DNA from: Qipengyuania citrea
Lineage (GTDB): Bacteria; Pseudomonadota; Alphaproteobacteria; Sphingomonadales; Sphingomonadaceae
Assembly: GCF_009828015.1 (NCBI RefSeq)
Contig: NZ_WTYG01000001.1
Location: 930,001-994,000 of the forward strand
DNA length: 64,000 nt
Direction: 5' to 3'
The notes below the pieces were generated by a model. That model searched no databases, was not told where the DNA came from, and saw only the letters and a program-made list of their open reading frames with translations. Each line of letters starts with the position of its first letter. The first letter of the stretch is position 1. The position numbers and the translations under genes are program-made. Below, piece after piece: positions 50,155-59,676 of the stretch.

Positions 50155-50826
50155 CTAGAACGCCAGTTCGTCGCCCTTGTAGTCGACGAAGTGGAAGCTG
50201 GCGCCGCTCGCGCCCTCGAGGACGTCTGCGAGGCCGTTGACGCTCTCGTCGATGGTCAGCTTGGCCTGCGGCCCGCCCATGTCGGTCTGGACCCAGCCCG
50301 GGTGCAGCGCCAGCACGGCGATGCCGCGTGCGGCGGCGTGTTGTTCGGCCACGCCCTTGGCGAGCATGTTCAGCGCGACCTTGCTGGTGCGGTACAGGTC
50401 GTACCCGCCCGAGCTGTCGGAGATCGATCCCATCAGCGACGACATGACCGCCAGTGTCCCGCCGTCCCTGAGCGCGGGCAGCAGCGTCCGCGCCGCGCGC
50501 GCGGGGCCGAAGGCATTCGTCACCATCACGTCCGCCACCTCGTCGGCAGTCGCCTGCATCGCATCCTGGTGGCGCGCGCCGGTAACGCCTGCGTTGATCA
50601 CCAGCGCATCGAACTGCCCATCCTCGAAGCCGAGATCGGCGTAGCTGTCGGGACGGGTGACGTCGCAGCTCACGATGCGCAGCGCCTCGCTTTCCAGCGC
50701 GTGCAACGCGTCGCTGCGCGAACGCTCGCTCGCGACGACCTGCCATCCGCGCGCAAGGAACTCCTTCACCAGGCCCAGCCCGATACCGCGCGATGCCCCG
50801 AGAATGAAAATCGTCCTGTCTGCCAT
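50155..50826 (-). CDS. Short-chain dehydrogenase/reductase
   Basis: A 223-residue SDR. The cofactor motif is ILGASRGIGLGLVKEF near the N-terminus, NAG motif VINAGVTG near 82 and the catalytic YDLYRTSK (Tyr and Lys) near 150. Substrate unknown. GGAGG lies 8 bases upstream of ATG 50826, which makes this the best of three nearby starts. It is convergent with maeB, with one base between the stops. Confidence 0.88.
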   Translation of the reverse strand: MADRTIFILGASRGIGLGLVKEFLARGWQVVASERSRSDALHALESEALRIVSCDVTRPDSYADLGFEDGQFDALVINAGVTGARHQDAMQATADEVADVMVTNAFGPARAARTLLPALRDGGTLAVMSSLMGSISDSSGGYDLYRTSKVALNMLAKGVAEQHAAARGIAVLALHPGWVQTDMGGPQAKLTIDESVNGLADVLEGASGASFHFVDYKGDELAF

Positions 50827-51024
50827 CGCCATATCCTCCATCGGCTCTCTCTTCTTCGGGTCCCGGCTAGCCTGCCATTGGTGGGATTGGCAAAACCGCT
50901 GGTCGAATAAGTGCCCGCACCATCGCTGGCACGCCCCGGGCCGCCGATTGGTTCAGCGGGGCGCAAGCGCGGCTTCGCCAACCGCCGCCGACGTGCATTC
51001 AAGCGCACGCGAAAGGATAACAAG

Positions 51025-51630
51025 ATGAAAAAGACAATCGCAACGGTCGCAATCGCCGCGGGCATGCTCGCCACCCCCGCAATGGCACAGGCACAGAACG
51101 TGGCCCCGGGCGGCTTCTATGTCGGCGCGCTTGCCGGTTACGAAGGGCTCGACGTCGAATCGGGCGATGCCAGCGTGAGCGCCGATGCCGATTCGGCAGT
51201 CTATGGCATTACCGCCGGCTACGACCTCTCGCTCGGCAGCGCTTTCATTGGCGTCGAAGGCGAACTGTCGACCAGCGGCGGCTCGACGGAGTTCCCCGAC
51301 AGCTTCGGCGGGGCCCGTGACGGTCTCGATGCCGACGGCCAGTATTACATCGGGGCCCGCGCCGGCTTCGCGGTGACGCCGGGCATCGCCGCCTATGGCA
51401 AGGTCGGCTATACCGCGCTCGACACCAAGTCCTTTACCAGCGCCGGTTCGCTCGACGATCTTGACAACAATGCCAACGGGCTGCGCTTCGGCGGGGGCTT
51501 GCAGGTCCAGCTGCCCGGTCCGCTCGAAGGCCGGCTCGAATACCGCCGGTCGCAATATGACGACATCGGCGGCGATGTCGGCGACGCGACGACCGACCAG
51601 GTCGTAGCCGGGCTCGGCCTGCGTTTCTGA
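51025..51630 (+). CDS. Small outer-membrane beta-barrel protein
   Basis: A 201-residue secreted protein. The signal peptide ends near residue 22 (PAMAQAQ). The mature part alternates short beta-strands (GGFYVGALAGYEG, AVYGITAGYDLSLG, AAYGKVGYTAL, GLRFGGGLQVQL) and ends in VAGLGLRF, a terminal aromatic that favours BAM-dependent insertion. It matches the OMP_b-brl/porin-like family. An AAAGGATAA site lies before the ATG. A terminator-like hairpin follows. Confidence 0.88.
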   Translation: MKKTIATVAIAAGMLATPAMAQAQNVAPGGFYVGALAGYEGLDVESGDASVSADADSAVYGITAGYDLSLGSAFIGVEGELSTSGGSTEFPDSFGGARDGLDADGQYYIGARAGFAVTPGIAAYGKVGYTALDTKSFTSAGSLDDLDNNANGLRFGGGLQVQLPGPLEGRLEYRRSQYDDIGGDVGDATTDQVVAGLGLRF

Positions 51631-51649
51631 CGCAAAGATTCTGACCCGC

Positions 51650-51677
51650 GAGGCCGTCCGGGTGACCGGGCGGCCTC
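51650..51677. terminator. Bidirectional terminator-like hairpin between beta-barrel gene and trmB
   Basis: A 12-base stem (51650-51661 with 51666-51677, one G-T wobble) with GTGA loop. It sits 20 bases after the beta-barrel stop codon and 3 bases before the convergent trmB stop, so it could serve both strands. Confidence 0.6.
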
Positions 51678-51680
51678 GTG

Positions 51681-52382
51681 CTATTTCCGGCGGAAGCGAA
51701 AGTACCAGACTTCGTGGTCGTAGACTGTGCGGGCCTTGTGCTCGTAGCGCGTCTCGGGCCAGCCGGAGGGGCGGTTCTGCCAGCTCGCAGGGCCTTCGGC
51801 GACCCATTCGAATTCATCGGTGAAGCGCCGCATCACCATCAGCGCATGGCGCAGATAGACCGCGTGATCGGTACCGAAGCGAAATTCGCCACCGGGCTTC
51901 AGCTTGTCGGCGATCATCCGCACCGGGCCATCGTTCATCATCCGCCGCTTGGCGTGCTTGTTCTTAGGCCAGGGATCGGGGTGGAGCAGATAGACCATCG
52001 TCAGCGCGCCATCGGGCACGCGGCGCAGCACTTCCAATGCATCGCCATGCTGGATCCGGACATTGGCCAGCGTCCGGTCGCGCACATGCGTCAGCGCCTG
52101 CGCCACGCCGTTGACGAACGGTTCGGCGCCGATGAAGCCATGGTCGGGCAGCAAATCGGCGCGCTCGGCCATGTGCTCGCCGCCGCCGAAGCCGATTTCG
52201 AAATGCAGCGGGCGATCGAACCCGAACAGGCGTTCGGCTGTCACCGTGCCTTCCGCGGGTACCGCGATCTGCGGCAGCAATTTGTCGACCAGTTCCTGCT
52301 GCGACGCGCGCAGCGGCTTGCCCTGGCTGCGGCCATACAGCCGGTTGAGGGTGGTGGGGTCGCCTTCTTTAAACGCGCTCAT
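51681..52382 (-). CDS. trmB: tRNA (guanine-N7)-methyltransferase
   Basis: A 233-residue SAM-dependent enzyme that methylates G46 of tRNAs. The SAM motif is FEIGFGGGEH near residue 62 and the signature HPDPWPKNKHAKRR near 132, with a C-terminal ETRYEHKAR, are diagnostic. The ATG lies just 20 bases downstream of the TauE/SafE gene on the same strand, so the two may be co-transcribed. Confidence 0.95.
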   Translation of the reverse strand: MSAFKEGDPTTLNRLYGRSQGKPLRASQQELVDKLLPQIAVPAEGTVTAERLFGFDRPLHFEIGFGGGEHMAERADLLPDHGFIGAEPFVNGVAQALTHVRDRTLANVRIQHGDALEVLRRVPDGALTMVYLLHPDPWPKNKHAKRRMMNDGPVRMIADKLKPGGEFRFGTDHAVYLRHALMVMRRFTDEFEWVAEGPASWQNRPSGWPETRYEHKARTVYDHEVWYFRFRRK

Positions 52383-52401
52383 GGCGCGGCCGCCTACAAG
52401 C

Positions 52402-53169
52402 CTACCCCCACGCCGTCCAGATGCCGTAGGCGCTGGTCACGCTCAGCGCGATGCCGACAAGGACCAGCATCAGCTTGGGGCTGAAATGCTTGGCTGCCAT
52501 AGCGCCGAAGGGTGCCGCCGCGATCCCGCCGATGATCAGGCCCAGCGTCGCCCCGGCGATATGTGAGATGCCCAGATGATAGATGAAGCTGGCCGAAATG
52601 GTCAGCGTGAGGAAAAACTCGACCGAATTGACCGTGCCTACGACCTTGCGCGGTTCGGCCCCCTGGACCAGCAGGTTCGAGGTCACCACTGGTCCCCAGC
52701 CGCCGCCGCCTGCCGCATCGAGGAAGCCGCCGACCAGTCCCAGCGGAGCGACATGCCTGGCCTGCCGCACACGCGGGGGATATAGCAGGCCGCGGATCAG
52801 CAGCCACACGCCGATCCCGGCGAGATAGATCAGCACGAAGGGCTTGATCGTATCGCCATCGATCGAGGTGATCAGATAGGTGCCCAGCAGGCCCCCGATC
52901 ACGCCGGGGACCAGCAGGCGGAAGAACAGCCCTTTGTCGATATTGCCGTGCAGCAGATGGCTGATGCCCGACGTCGCGGTGGTGAAACATTCGACTAGGT
53001 GCACGCGCTGCGAAGCCAGCGCCGGCGGCACCCCGAGCAGACCGACCATCAGCGTGTTGGTGATGACCCCGAAGGCCATGCCCAATGCGCCGTCGACCAT
53101 CTGTGCTGCGAAACCGATGAGAATGAAGGGGATTATGGGCCCCAGATCGAAACCGAACACCTCCATCAT
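52402..53169 (-). CDS. TauE/SafE family sulfite/organosulfonate exporter-like membrane protein
   Basis: A 255-residue membrane protein with about seven transmembrane segments. The TauE/SafE pattern is seen in IGFAAQMVDGALGMAFG near the N-terminus and GGFLDAAGGGGWGPVVTSNLL near 145, the two family half-signatures. The family is proposed to move sulfite, sulfoacetate or other small anions; the substrate is unknown. MM at the start gives two possible methionines. Confidence 0.88.
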   Translation of the reverse strand: MMEVFGFDLGPIIPFILIGFAAQMVDGALGMAFGVITNTLMVGLLGVPPALASQRVHLVECFTTATSGISHLLHGNIDKGLFFRLLVPGVIGGLLGTYLITSIDGDTIKPFVLIYLAGIGVWLLIRGLLYPPRVRQARHVAPLGLVGGFLDAAGGGGWGPVVTSNLLVQGAEPRKVVGTVNSVEFFLTLTISASFIYHLGISHIAGATLGLIIGGIAAAPFGAMAAKHFSPKLMLVLVGIALSVTSAYGIWTAWG

Positions 53170-53297
53170 GGGGGTGGGCCTTTCAATGTTGATGCCGCCT
53201 GCAGCTACTGCGTCCGCTTCCCGGCGACGAGATAGAAAATCTGCCTCGACGCGCGGGGCTTGAACCCGGCGGGGGCAGCGGGGTAGTTGCCCGGGCG

Positions 53298-54512
53298 ATG
53301 CAGGCACTCTTCGATGACTATTCCGCGCTGGCGCTATGGCTCCAGTCCCTGATCGCGCTGCTGGGGCTGGCCGCGCTGGCATTCGCAGTGAACTGGTTGC
53401 TCAAACGCGTGCTGCTGCGCTTTGCGGCGCCCTATCTCGACAACCGGACCGATACGGCCGACCGCGGCGCGGCCTGGCTCGCCACGGTGATCCCGCTGCT
53501 GATCGTCTCGCGCGGGATCCTGCTGGTGCCCCATTTGCCCGAAACGGTGGTGACGGTGACGGTCAATGTGGCGCGGGCGCTGATCGTGTTGTCGATCGCC
53601 ATGGCGATCGGCTGGGCGCTCAATTACGCGAACGAGCTGTACTCGCGCCGGCCAGAGGCGCGCAGCCGGCCGATCAAGGGCTATGTTCAAGTGGTCAAGA
53701 TCGCCGTTTTCTGCGGCGCGGCCATCCTGATGATCGCTGTGCTGATCGAACAATCGCCGCTGCTATTGCTTTCGGGTCTGGGCGCGATGGCCGCGGTGCT
53801 GCTGCTGGTGTTCAAGGACACCATCCTCAGCCTCGTGGCCAGCGTGCAACTGACCAGCAACGACATGCTGCGGGTAGGCGACTGGATCGAGATGCCGAGC
53901 ATGGATGCAGATGGCGATGTGGTGGATATCGCGTTGCACACCGTGAAGGTCCAGAATTTCGACAAGACCATCACCACCATTCCGACGCACCGGCTGATCG
54001 CCGACAGTTTCCGCAACTGGCGGGGGATGACCGACAGCGGCGGGCGGCGGATCAAGCGGTCGCTGGTGATCGATCAGAACTCGGTACGGTTCCTCGGCGA
54101 AGAAGAAGTCGCCGGGCTCAAGCGCTTCCGCCTGCTCGACGACTACCTCGCGCGCAAGGAGAAGGAGATCGCCCAGTGGAACCGCCATGAACTGGCGGGC
54201 GACGACGATGCGGTCAATGCGCGGCGGATCACCAATATCGGCACGCTGCGGGCCTATGTGATTGCCTATCTGCGCAGCCACCCCAGTATTGCGAGCACCA
54301 ATTTCACGCTGATGGTGCGGCAATTGGCGCCGGGGCCGGAGGGTCTCCCGCTCGAAATCTATTGCTTCGCCGATACGGTCGAGTGGCCGATCTACGAAGC
54401 GATTCAGGCGGATATCTTCGACCATCTTCTGGCTATCCTGCCCGAATTCGGCCTGCGGATATTCCAGCAGCCGAGCGGGCTCGATCTCGCCCGGCTGGCC
54501 AATCCCGCATAG
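53298..54512 (+). CDS. Mechanosensitive ion channel, MscS superfamily (YbdG-like)
   Basis: A 404-residue membrane protein with about five transmembrane helices in the first 175 residues, then the MscS pore-lining helix and beta domain (LLSGLGAMAAVLLLVFKDTILSLVASVQL near 155-180, then GDWIEMPSMDADGDVVDIALHTVKVQNFDKTITTIPTH). The beta-domain insert and length match the YbdG subgroup. It opens under membrane tension to release solutes after osmotic downshift. It is divergent from TauE/SafE; a terminator-like hairpin follows. Confidence 0.9.
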   Translation: MQALFDDYSALALWLQSLIALLGLAALAFAVNWLLKRVLLRFAAPYLDNRTDTADRGAAWLATVIPLLIVSRGILLVPHLPETVVTVTVNVARALIVLSIAMAIGWALNYANELYSRRPEARSRPIKGYVQVVKIAVFCGAAILMIAVLIEQSPLLLLSGLGAMAAVLLLVFKDTILSLVASVQLTSNDMLRVGDWIEMPSMDADGDVVDIALHTVKVQNFDKTITTIPTHRLIADSFRNWRGMTDSGGRRIKRSLVIDQNSVRFLGEEEVAGLKRFRLLDDYLARKEKEIAQWNRHELAGDDDAVNARRITNIGTLRAYVIAYLRSHPSIASTNFTLMVRQLAPGPEGLPLEIYCFADTVEWPIYEAIQADIFDHLLAILPEFGLRIFQQPSGLDLARLANPA

Positions 54513-54513
54513 C

Positions 54514-54545
54514 AAAACGCCCGGTAGCCGAGGCTCCGGGCGTTT
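54514..54545. terminator. Hairpin terminator between MscS-like gene and ctrA
   Basis: Nine-base arms (54516-54524 with 54536-54544) with an inner AGCC/GGCT extension, flanked by AAAA on the left and TTT on the right, so it can terminate both the channel gene and the convergent ctrA. Confidence 0.75.
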
Positions 54546-54575
54546 CTCGCTATTCCGTCCGGGGAAAGCCGGTGA

Positions 54576-55271
<696 letters not shown>

Positions 55272-55335
55272 GGGAAATCCCCTGTATGGCCCCTAAGTAC
55301 GGCGGTAACCTCCGGTAAAGAGGTATTGCCCTGTA

Positions 55336-55389
55336 TTAACCACACAACATCTGAACGGGAAAGGTTAACGCGCGGTAAAGGGCGTTAAC
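55336..55389 (-). promoter_or_regulatory. Cluster of CtrA-type TTAA half-sites upstream of ctrA
   Basis: TTAAC motifs occur at 55336-55340, GTTAAC at 55364-55369 and GTTAAC at 55384-55389. CtrA sites have the core TTAA-N7-TTAA, and none of these pairs has exactly seven bases between them, so they are half-site candidates only. The position between rpoN end and ctrA start fits autoregulation. Confidence 0.4.
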
Positions 55390-55413
55390 TTTTTTGCGCG
55401 TGGCACGCTTGCG

Positions 55414-56862
55414 TCACAGCGCCGCGAGCTTCTTCTGCCGCCGCCGCTGCGCGCTGGAACCGATGCCGATCGCCTCGCGATATTTGGCGACGGTGCGCCG
55501 CGCGAGATCGAAGCCCTCTTCGTTGAGCAGGTCGGCGAGCTTCTGGTCGGACAGCACCTTCTTGGGGTCTTCTGCCTCGCACAGTGCCCTGATGCGCGCC
55601 TTGATGGCTTCGGAAGAGGCGCCTTCACCGTCGGCCGCGGACACCCCGCTGGAGAAGAAATACTTCAGTTCGAACGTGCCGCGCGGGCACGCGAGATACT
55701 TGTTGCTGGTCACGCGGCTGACGGTGCTTTCGTGCATCTCGATCTGTTCGGCCACTTCGCGCAAGGTCAGCGGGCGCATCGCGGTGACCCCGTGCCGGAA
55801 GAAGCCTTCCTGCTTTTTCACGATTTCGGCCGCGGTCTTGAGGATGGTCTTCTGCCGCTGGTCGAGCGCGCGGATCAGCCAGTCGGCCTCGCCCAGTTGT
55901 TCGTTGAGCCAGCTGTGCGCGGCCTTGTCGCGGGCACCGGTCTTCAGTTCGAGGAAATAGTCGCGATTGACGACCAGCCGCGGGAGGCTGGCTTCGTTGA
56001 GCCGGATGTCCCAGCCATCGGCGCTCGGCGCGATCAGCACGTCGGGGACGATTGCGGCCTGCGCGGTGCCGCCATAGGCAAGACCCGGCTTGGGATCGTA
56101 GCCGCGCAGTTCGGCCAGCATATCGGCGAAATCCTCGTCATCGACCTCGCACATGCGTTTGAGCCTGGCGATTTCGCCCGCAGCGACCAGATCGAGATTG
56201 TCGATCAGCCGGGCCATGCAGGGATCGTAGCGGTCCGCTTCCTTGGCCTGCAACGCCAGGCATTCGCTCAGTGATCGCGCGCCGACCCCGGTGGGATCGA
56301 GCGACTGGACCGTGGCCAGAGCCTGCTCGACCGCCACGAGCGGGGCGCCGAGCTCATCGGCGATGACCAGCAGGTCGGTGGGCAGATAGCCCGCTTCGTC
56401 GAGTTCGCCGGCGATGCGCAGCGCGATCAGGGCTTCCCGCGGATCGCGCGCCACCGCGCCGATCTGGTCGGAAAGATGTTCCGCCAGCGTCGGTCCGGCG
56501 GACGAACGGTTTTCCAGATCGGGCAATTCCGCGCTGCCCGCGCCGCCGATATCGCCGCGGCTCCAATCGCCCATGTCGCCCGGAGCAGCCTCGGGGTCGA
56601 TTGCATGGTCCGCAATATCCAGCGCATTGTCGCCGTCCAGGTCGGGGGCGCTGTCATGTTCCTGCGGTTCGGCGCTCGTATCGCTGGCGGTCTCGCGGCT
56701 TACTTCGCCCATTTCCAGCAAGGGGTTGGATTCGAGCGCATCGGCGACGAAAGTCTCAATTTCGAGATTGGACAGCGCCAGCAGCTTGATCGCCTGCTGC
56801 AACTGCGGCGTCATCACCAGCGACTGGGTCTGCCGCAGATCGAGACGCGGGGCCAGCGCCAT
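55414..56862 (-). CDS. rpoN: RNA polymerase sigma-54 factor
   Basis: A 482-residue sigma-54. Region I opens with LDLRQTQSLVMTPQLQQAIKLLALSN, a glutamine- and leucine-rich activator-interacting segment; an acidic linker follows (about 50-115); region III ends with the RpoN box ARRTVAKYREA near 458 that contacts the -24 promoter element. It is downstream of the lptB gene on the same strand, in the conserved lptB-rpoN pair of proteobacteria. Confidence 0.94.
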   Translation of the reverse strand: MALAPRLDLRQTQSLVMTPQLQQAIKLLALSNLEIETFVADALESNPLLEMGEVSRETASDTSAEPQEHDSAPDLDGDNALDIADHAIDPEAAPGDMGDWSRGDIGGAGSAELPDLENRSSAGPTLAEHLSDQIGAVARDPREALIALRIAGELDEAGYLPTDLLVIADELGAPLVAVEQALATVQSLDPTGVGARSLSECLALQAKEADRYDPCMARLIDNLDLVAAGEIARLKRMCEVDDEDFADMLAELRGYDPKPGLAYGGTAQAAIVPDVLIAPSADGWDIRLNEASLPRLVVNRDYFLELKTGARDKAAHSWLNEQLGEADWLIRALDQRQKTILKTAAEIVKKQEGFFRHGVTAMRPLTLREVAEQIEMHESTVSRVTSNKYLACPRGTFELKYFFSSGVSAADGEGASSEAIKARIRALCEAEDPKKVLSDQKLADLLNEEGFDLARRTVAKYREAIGIGSSAQRRRQKKLAAL

Positions 56863-56888
56863 GGATCAGCTCCGGGCGGCTTCGGGCA

Positions 56889-57674
56889 TCACAGAGTGAA
56901 ACTTTCGCCCAGATAGAGCCGCCGCACATTTTCATCGGCCACCAGCGCTTCGGGCGTGCCGGCGAACAACACCTGTCCGCCATAGATGATGCAGGCGCGG
57001 TCGACGATCTCGAGCGTTTCGCGCACGTTGTGATCGGTGATCAGTACCCCGATCCCACGTGTCTTGAGGTCCTTCACGAGGTCGCGGATATCGCTGATCG
57101 AAAGCGGGTCGATCCCGGCAAAGGGTTCGTCGAGCAGCATGATCGACGGCTTGGCCGCCAGGGCGCGGGCAATCTCGCAGCGCCGGCGCTCGCCACCCGA
57201 AAGCGCCATCGCGGGGCTGGCGCGCAGGCGGGTAAGGCCGAATTCGTCGAGCAGGCGTTCGAGCTCCGCGGCGCGCGTTTCCGCGTCGGGTTCGACCATC
57301 TCGAGCACGCTGTTGATGTTCTGCTCGACCGTCATCCCGCGAAAGATGCTGGTTTCTTGCGGCAGATAGCCAAGCCCCAGGATCGCGCGGCGGTACATCG
57401 GGAGGTTGGTCACATCTTCGCCATCCATCAGGATGCGCCCGGCATCGGGGCGCACGAGACCCATGATCGAATAGAAGCAGGTCGTCTTGCCCGCGCCATT
57501 GGGGCCCAGCAGGCCGAGCACTTCGCCCTTGCCCACGCTGAGCGAGATGTCGGTCAGCACTGCCCGCTTGTCGTAGCTCTTGGCGATCGACACCACTTCG
57601 AGCCCGCCCTGCGGGATCGGCGGGGCGGCGTCGTGCACCGCATCGTTTTCGTGGCTAGTTGCAATATCGGCCAT
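56889..57674 (-). CDS. lptB: LPS export ABC transporter ATP-binding protein LptB
   Basis: A 261-residue ABC ATPase. Walker A is GPNGAGKTTCFYSIMG near residue 63, Q-loop YLPQETSIFR near 113, signature LSGGERRR near 162, and Walker B IMLLDEPFAGIDP near 182. In complex with LptFG it powers lipopolysaccharide or equivalent glycolipid extraction. Its downstream neighbour rpoN is a typical conserved pairing. Two starts, 57674 and 57686, are possible; the first is kept. Confidence 0.92.
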   Translation of the reverse strand: MADIATSHENDAVHDAAPPIPQGGLEVVSIAKSYDKRAVLTDISLSVGKGEVLGLLGPNGAGKTTCFYSIMGLVRPDAGRILMDGEDVTNLPMYRRAILGLGYLPQETSIFRGMTVEQNINSVLEMVEPDAETRAAELERLLDEFGLTRLRASPAMALSGGERRRCEIARALAAKPSIMLLDEPFAGIDPLSISDIRDLVKDLKTRGIGVLITDHNVRETLEIVDRACIIYGGQVLFAGTPEALVADENVRRLYLGESFTL

Positions 57675-57880
57675 GGCCCGTGCCATAGCACGCGTCAGCC
57701 ATGTGAAAACCCCCGCCACGCGGCCTGATCGACGAACTGGCAAGGTTCCTGCATGGGCGCTGGGCAGATGGCGCCCGCAGCTGCCGGGCCGTGCAGACAG
57801 CCTTTCGCGCACGATTGCTTGCCAGCGGGCAACAATTTTGAAACAATGCGATTCGGGTCAGAGGAAACAGGAGAGGCGCA

Positions 57881-58255
57881 ATGAACAAGGCGCTCCGCAA
57901 CGCCGACATCGCAACCGGGCATACCGGGGGGCGAGCGCGAGACTGGCGCAAGGCCATGAGCGACAATGTCGCGCTGGCGCTGCTGGTCTATACCGGCATG
58001 CAGATTTTCATGACCGTCGGCGCGATGAAGCAGGGCGTGTCCTCTATCGTCCCCTATCTTGCGCTCATCGTCCTGGTGGCCGGGATCATTCCTGCCTGCC
58101 GCTGGTTCGAGCGGCGCTGGTCGGACCTGTCCGACGACCAGGCAGCCGACGGAGCGTTGAAACCGGCCTTTCGCCGCGACCAGATACTGCTGTGGGCAAT
58201 GGCCATCGGCCTGCCCGCCGCGCTTACCACTTTCTTCACGCTGATTTTTTCCTGA
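57881..58255 (+). CDS. Hypothetical three-pass membrane protein
   Basis: A 124-residue protein with three predicted transmembrane segments (about residues 28-48, 57-76 and 102-122) and a cytoplasmic acidic loop. No family recognised. An AGGAGAGGCGCA stretch upstream gives a fine ribosome binding site. It stands alone, divergent from lptB. Confidence 0.65.
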   Translation: MNKALRNADIATGHTGGRARDWRKAMSDNVALALLVYTGMQIFMTVGAMKQGVSSIVPYLALIVLVAGIIPACRWFERRWSDLSDDQAADGALKPAFRRDQILLWAMAIGLPAALTTFFTLIFS

Positions 58256-58329
58256 CCCTGCCGGCGGTTGCCAGCCAGCCGCCCCGGGCCTAATTCGCGA
58301 GGCATGACTTCGCATCTCCGGCAGGCCCG

Positions 58330-59676
58330 ATGATCGGCCCCGATGCAGCGCTTGCCCGCTGCCATGACCTCGTCGAACTGGCTCGCGCAGCGGGCGCGGA
58401 TGCCGCCGATGCCGTTGCCAGCGCGTCGTCTTCGGAAAGCGTCAGCGTCAGGCTGGGGGCGCTGGAAGAGGTCGAACGCTCCGAAAGCGAAGAAATCGGC
58501 CTGAGGGTGTTCGTCGGCCGTCGTTCGGCATCGATCGCGACGAGCGATTTTGGCGGTGAGGGGCTGCGCATGCTGGCGCAGCGCGCTGTCGAGATGGCGC
58601 GTCTCGCCCCGGAGGATCCTTATGGCGGGCTCGCCCCGGCCGACGCACTGTTCCAAGGCGACGGCGTCGAACTCGAGCTGAGCGATGGCGCCGAACCGCG
58701 CCCCGAAGACTTGCGCGGCGCCGCGCTTGCCACCGAAGATGCCGCGCGCGCAGTCGCGGGGGTGACCAATTCGAACGGCGGCAGCGCCTCGGCCTCGCAA
58801 TCGGTGTTCGCCCTGGTCACTTCCACCGGATTCGCGCGGGCGCGTGCGGCCGGATCGCACTCATTGTCGGCCAGCGTGGTCGCGGGGGAGGGCGGCGACA
58901 AGCAGACCGACTATGCCTATCGCACGCAGCGGCACCGCAGCGACCTGCCCGATCCGGCGGGCATCGGACGCGAGGCCGGCGAACGCGCGGTCCGCAAGGT
59001 CGCTCCCGGATTGCTTCCTTCGGGCAGGATGCCCGTGGTGTTCGATCCGCGCGTGGGCGGCGGGATCGTCGGCCATTTGCTCGGCGCCATGACCGGGCCC
59101 GCTATCGCCCGCAAGGCAAGCTTCCTGATCGACCGCGAGAACGAACAGCTGTTCGATAACGGTATCCGGATCGTCGAGGATCCGCTGCGCCCCCGCGGCC
59201 TGCGATCGCGCAATTACGACGGCGAGGGCATCGCCAGCGTTCCGCGCGCGCTGGTCGAAGGCGGGCGGGTTACCCGCTGGCTGACCAATGTCGCCAGCGC
59301 CGCCCAGCTCGATCTGCCACTGACCGGCCATGCGAGCCGGGGCAGCGGCGGGGCGCCCGGCGTGGCCCCGGCCAATGTCTATATGGAACCGGGCACGGCC
59401 AGCGCGGCGGACCTCATCGCCGATATCGAGGATGGCGTCTATATCACCGACCTGTTCGGCCACGGGGTCAGCCTCGTCACGGGCGATTACAGCCGCGGCG
59501 CCAGCGGGCTGCGCATCCGCAATGGCGAACTGGCGGGGCCGGTGGCGGAAATCACCATCGCCGGGACGCTGCCCGAAATGTTCCGCGCGCTGGTGGCGGC
59601 CGATGATCTCGAATTCCTGCGCGGAATCGATGTTCCGACGCTGCGCATCGACGGCATGTCGGTGGCCGGCCAATGA
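58330..59676 (+). CDS. pmbA: TldD/PmbA family metalloprotease, PmbA type
   Basis: A 448-residue TldE/PmbA-type subunit. The family pattern is GLRVFVGRRSASIATSDF near 54, the central FDPRVGGGIVGHLLGAMTGPAIARKASFL (in parts) and C-terminal GVYITDLFGHGVSLVTGDYSRGASG. The zinc-site HExxxH of the partner subunit TldD is absent here, as expected for PmbA/TldE. Together they trim peptides such as microcins and CcdA. Its stop overlaps the next start. Confidence 0.88.
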   Translation: MIGPDAALARCHDLVELARAAGADAADAVASASSSESVSVRLGALEEVERSESEEIGLRVFVGRRSASIATSDFGGEGLRMLAQRAVEMARLAPEDPYGGLAPADALFQGDGVELELSDGAEPRPEDLRGAALATEDAARAVAGVTNSNGGSASASQSVFALVTSTGFARARAAGSHSLSASVVAGEGGDKQTDYAYRTQRHRSDLPDPAGIGREAGERAVRKVAPGLLPSGRMPVVFDPRVGGGIVGHLLGAMTGPAIARKASFLIDRENEQLFDNGIRIVEDPLRPRGLRSRNYDGEGIASVPRALVEGGRVTRWLTNVASAAQLDLPLTGHASRGSGGAPGVAPANVYMEPGTASAADLIADIEDGVYITDLFGHGVSLVTGDYSRGASGLRIRNGELAGPVAEITIAGTLPEMFRALVAADDLEFLRGIDVPTLRIDGMSVAGQ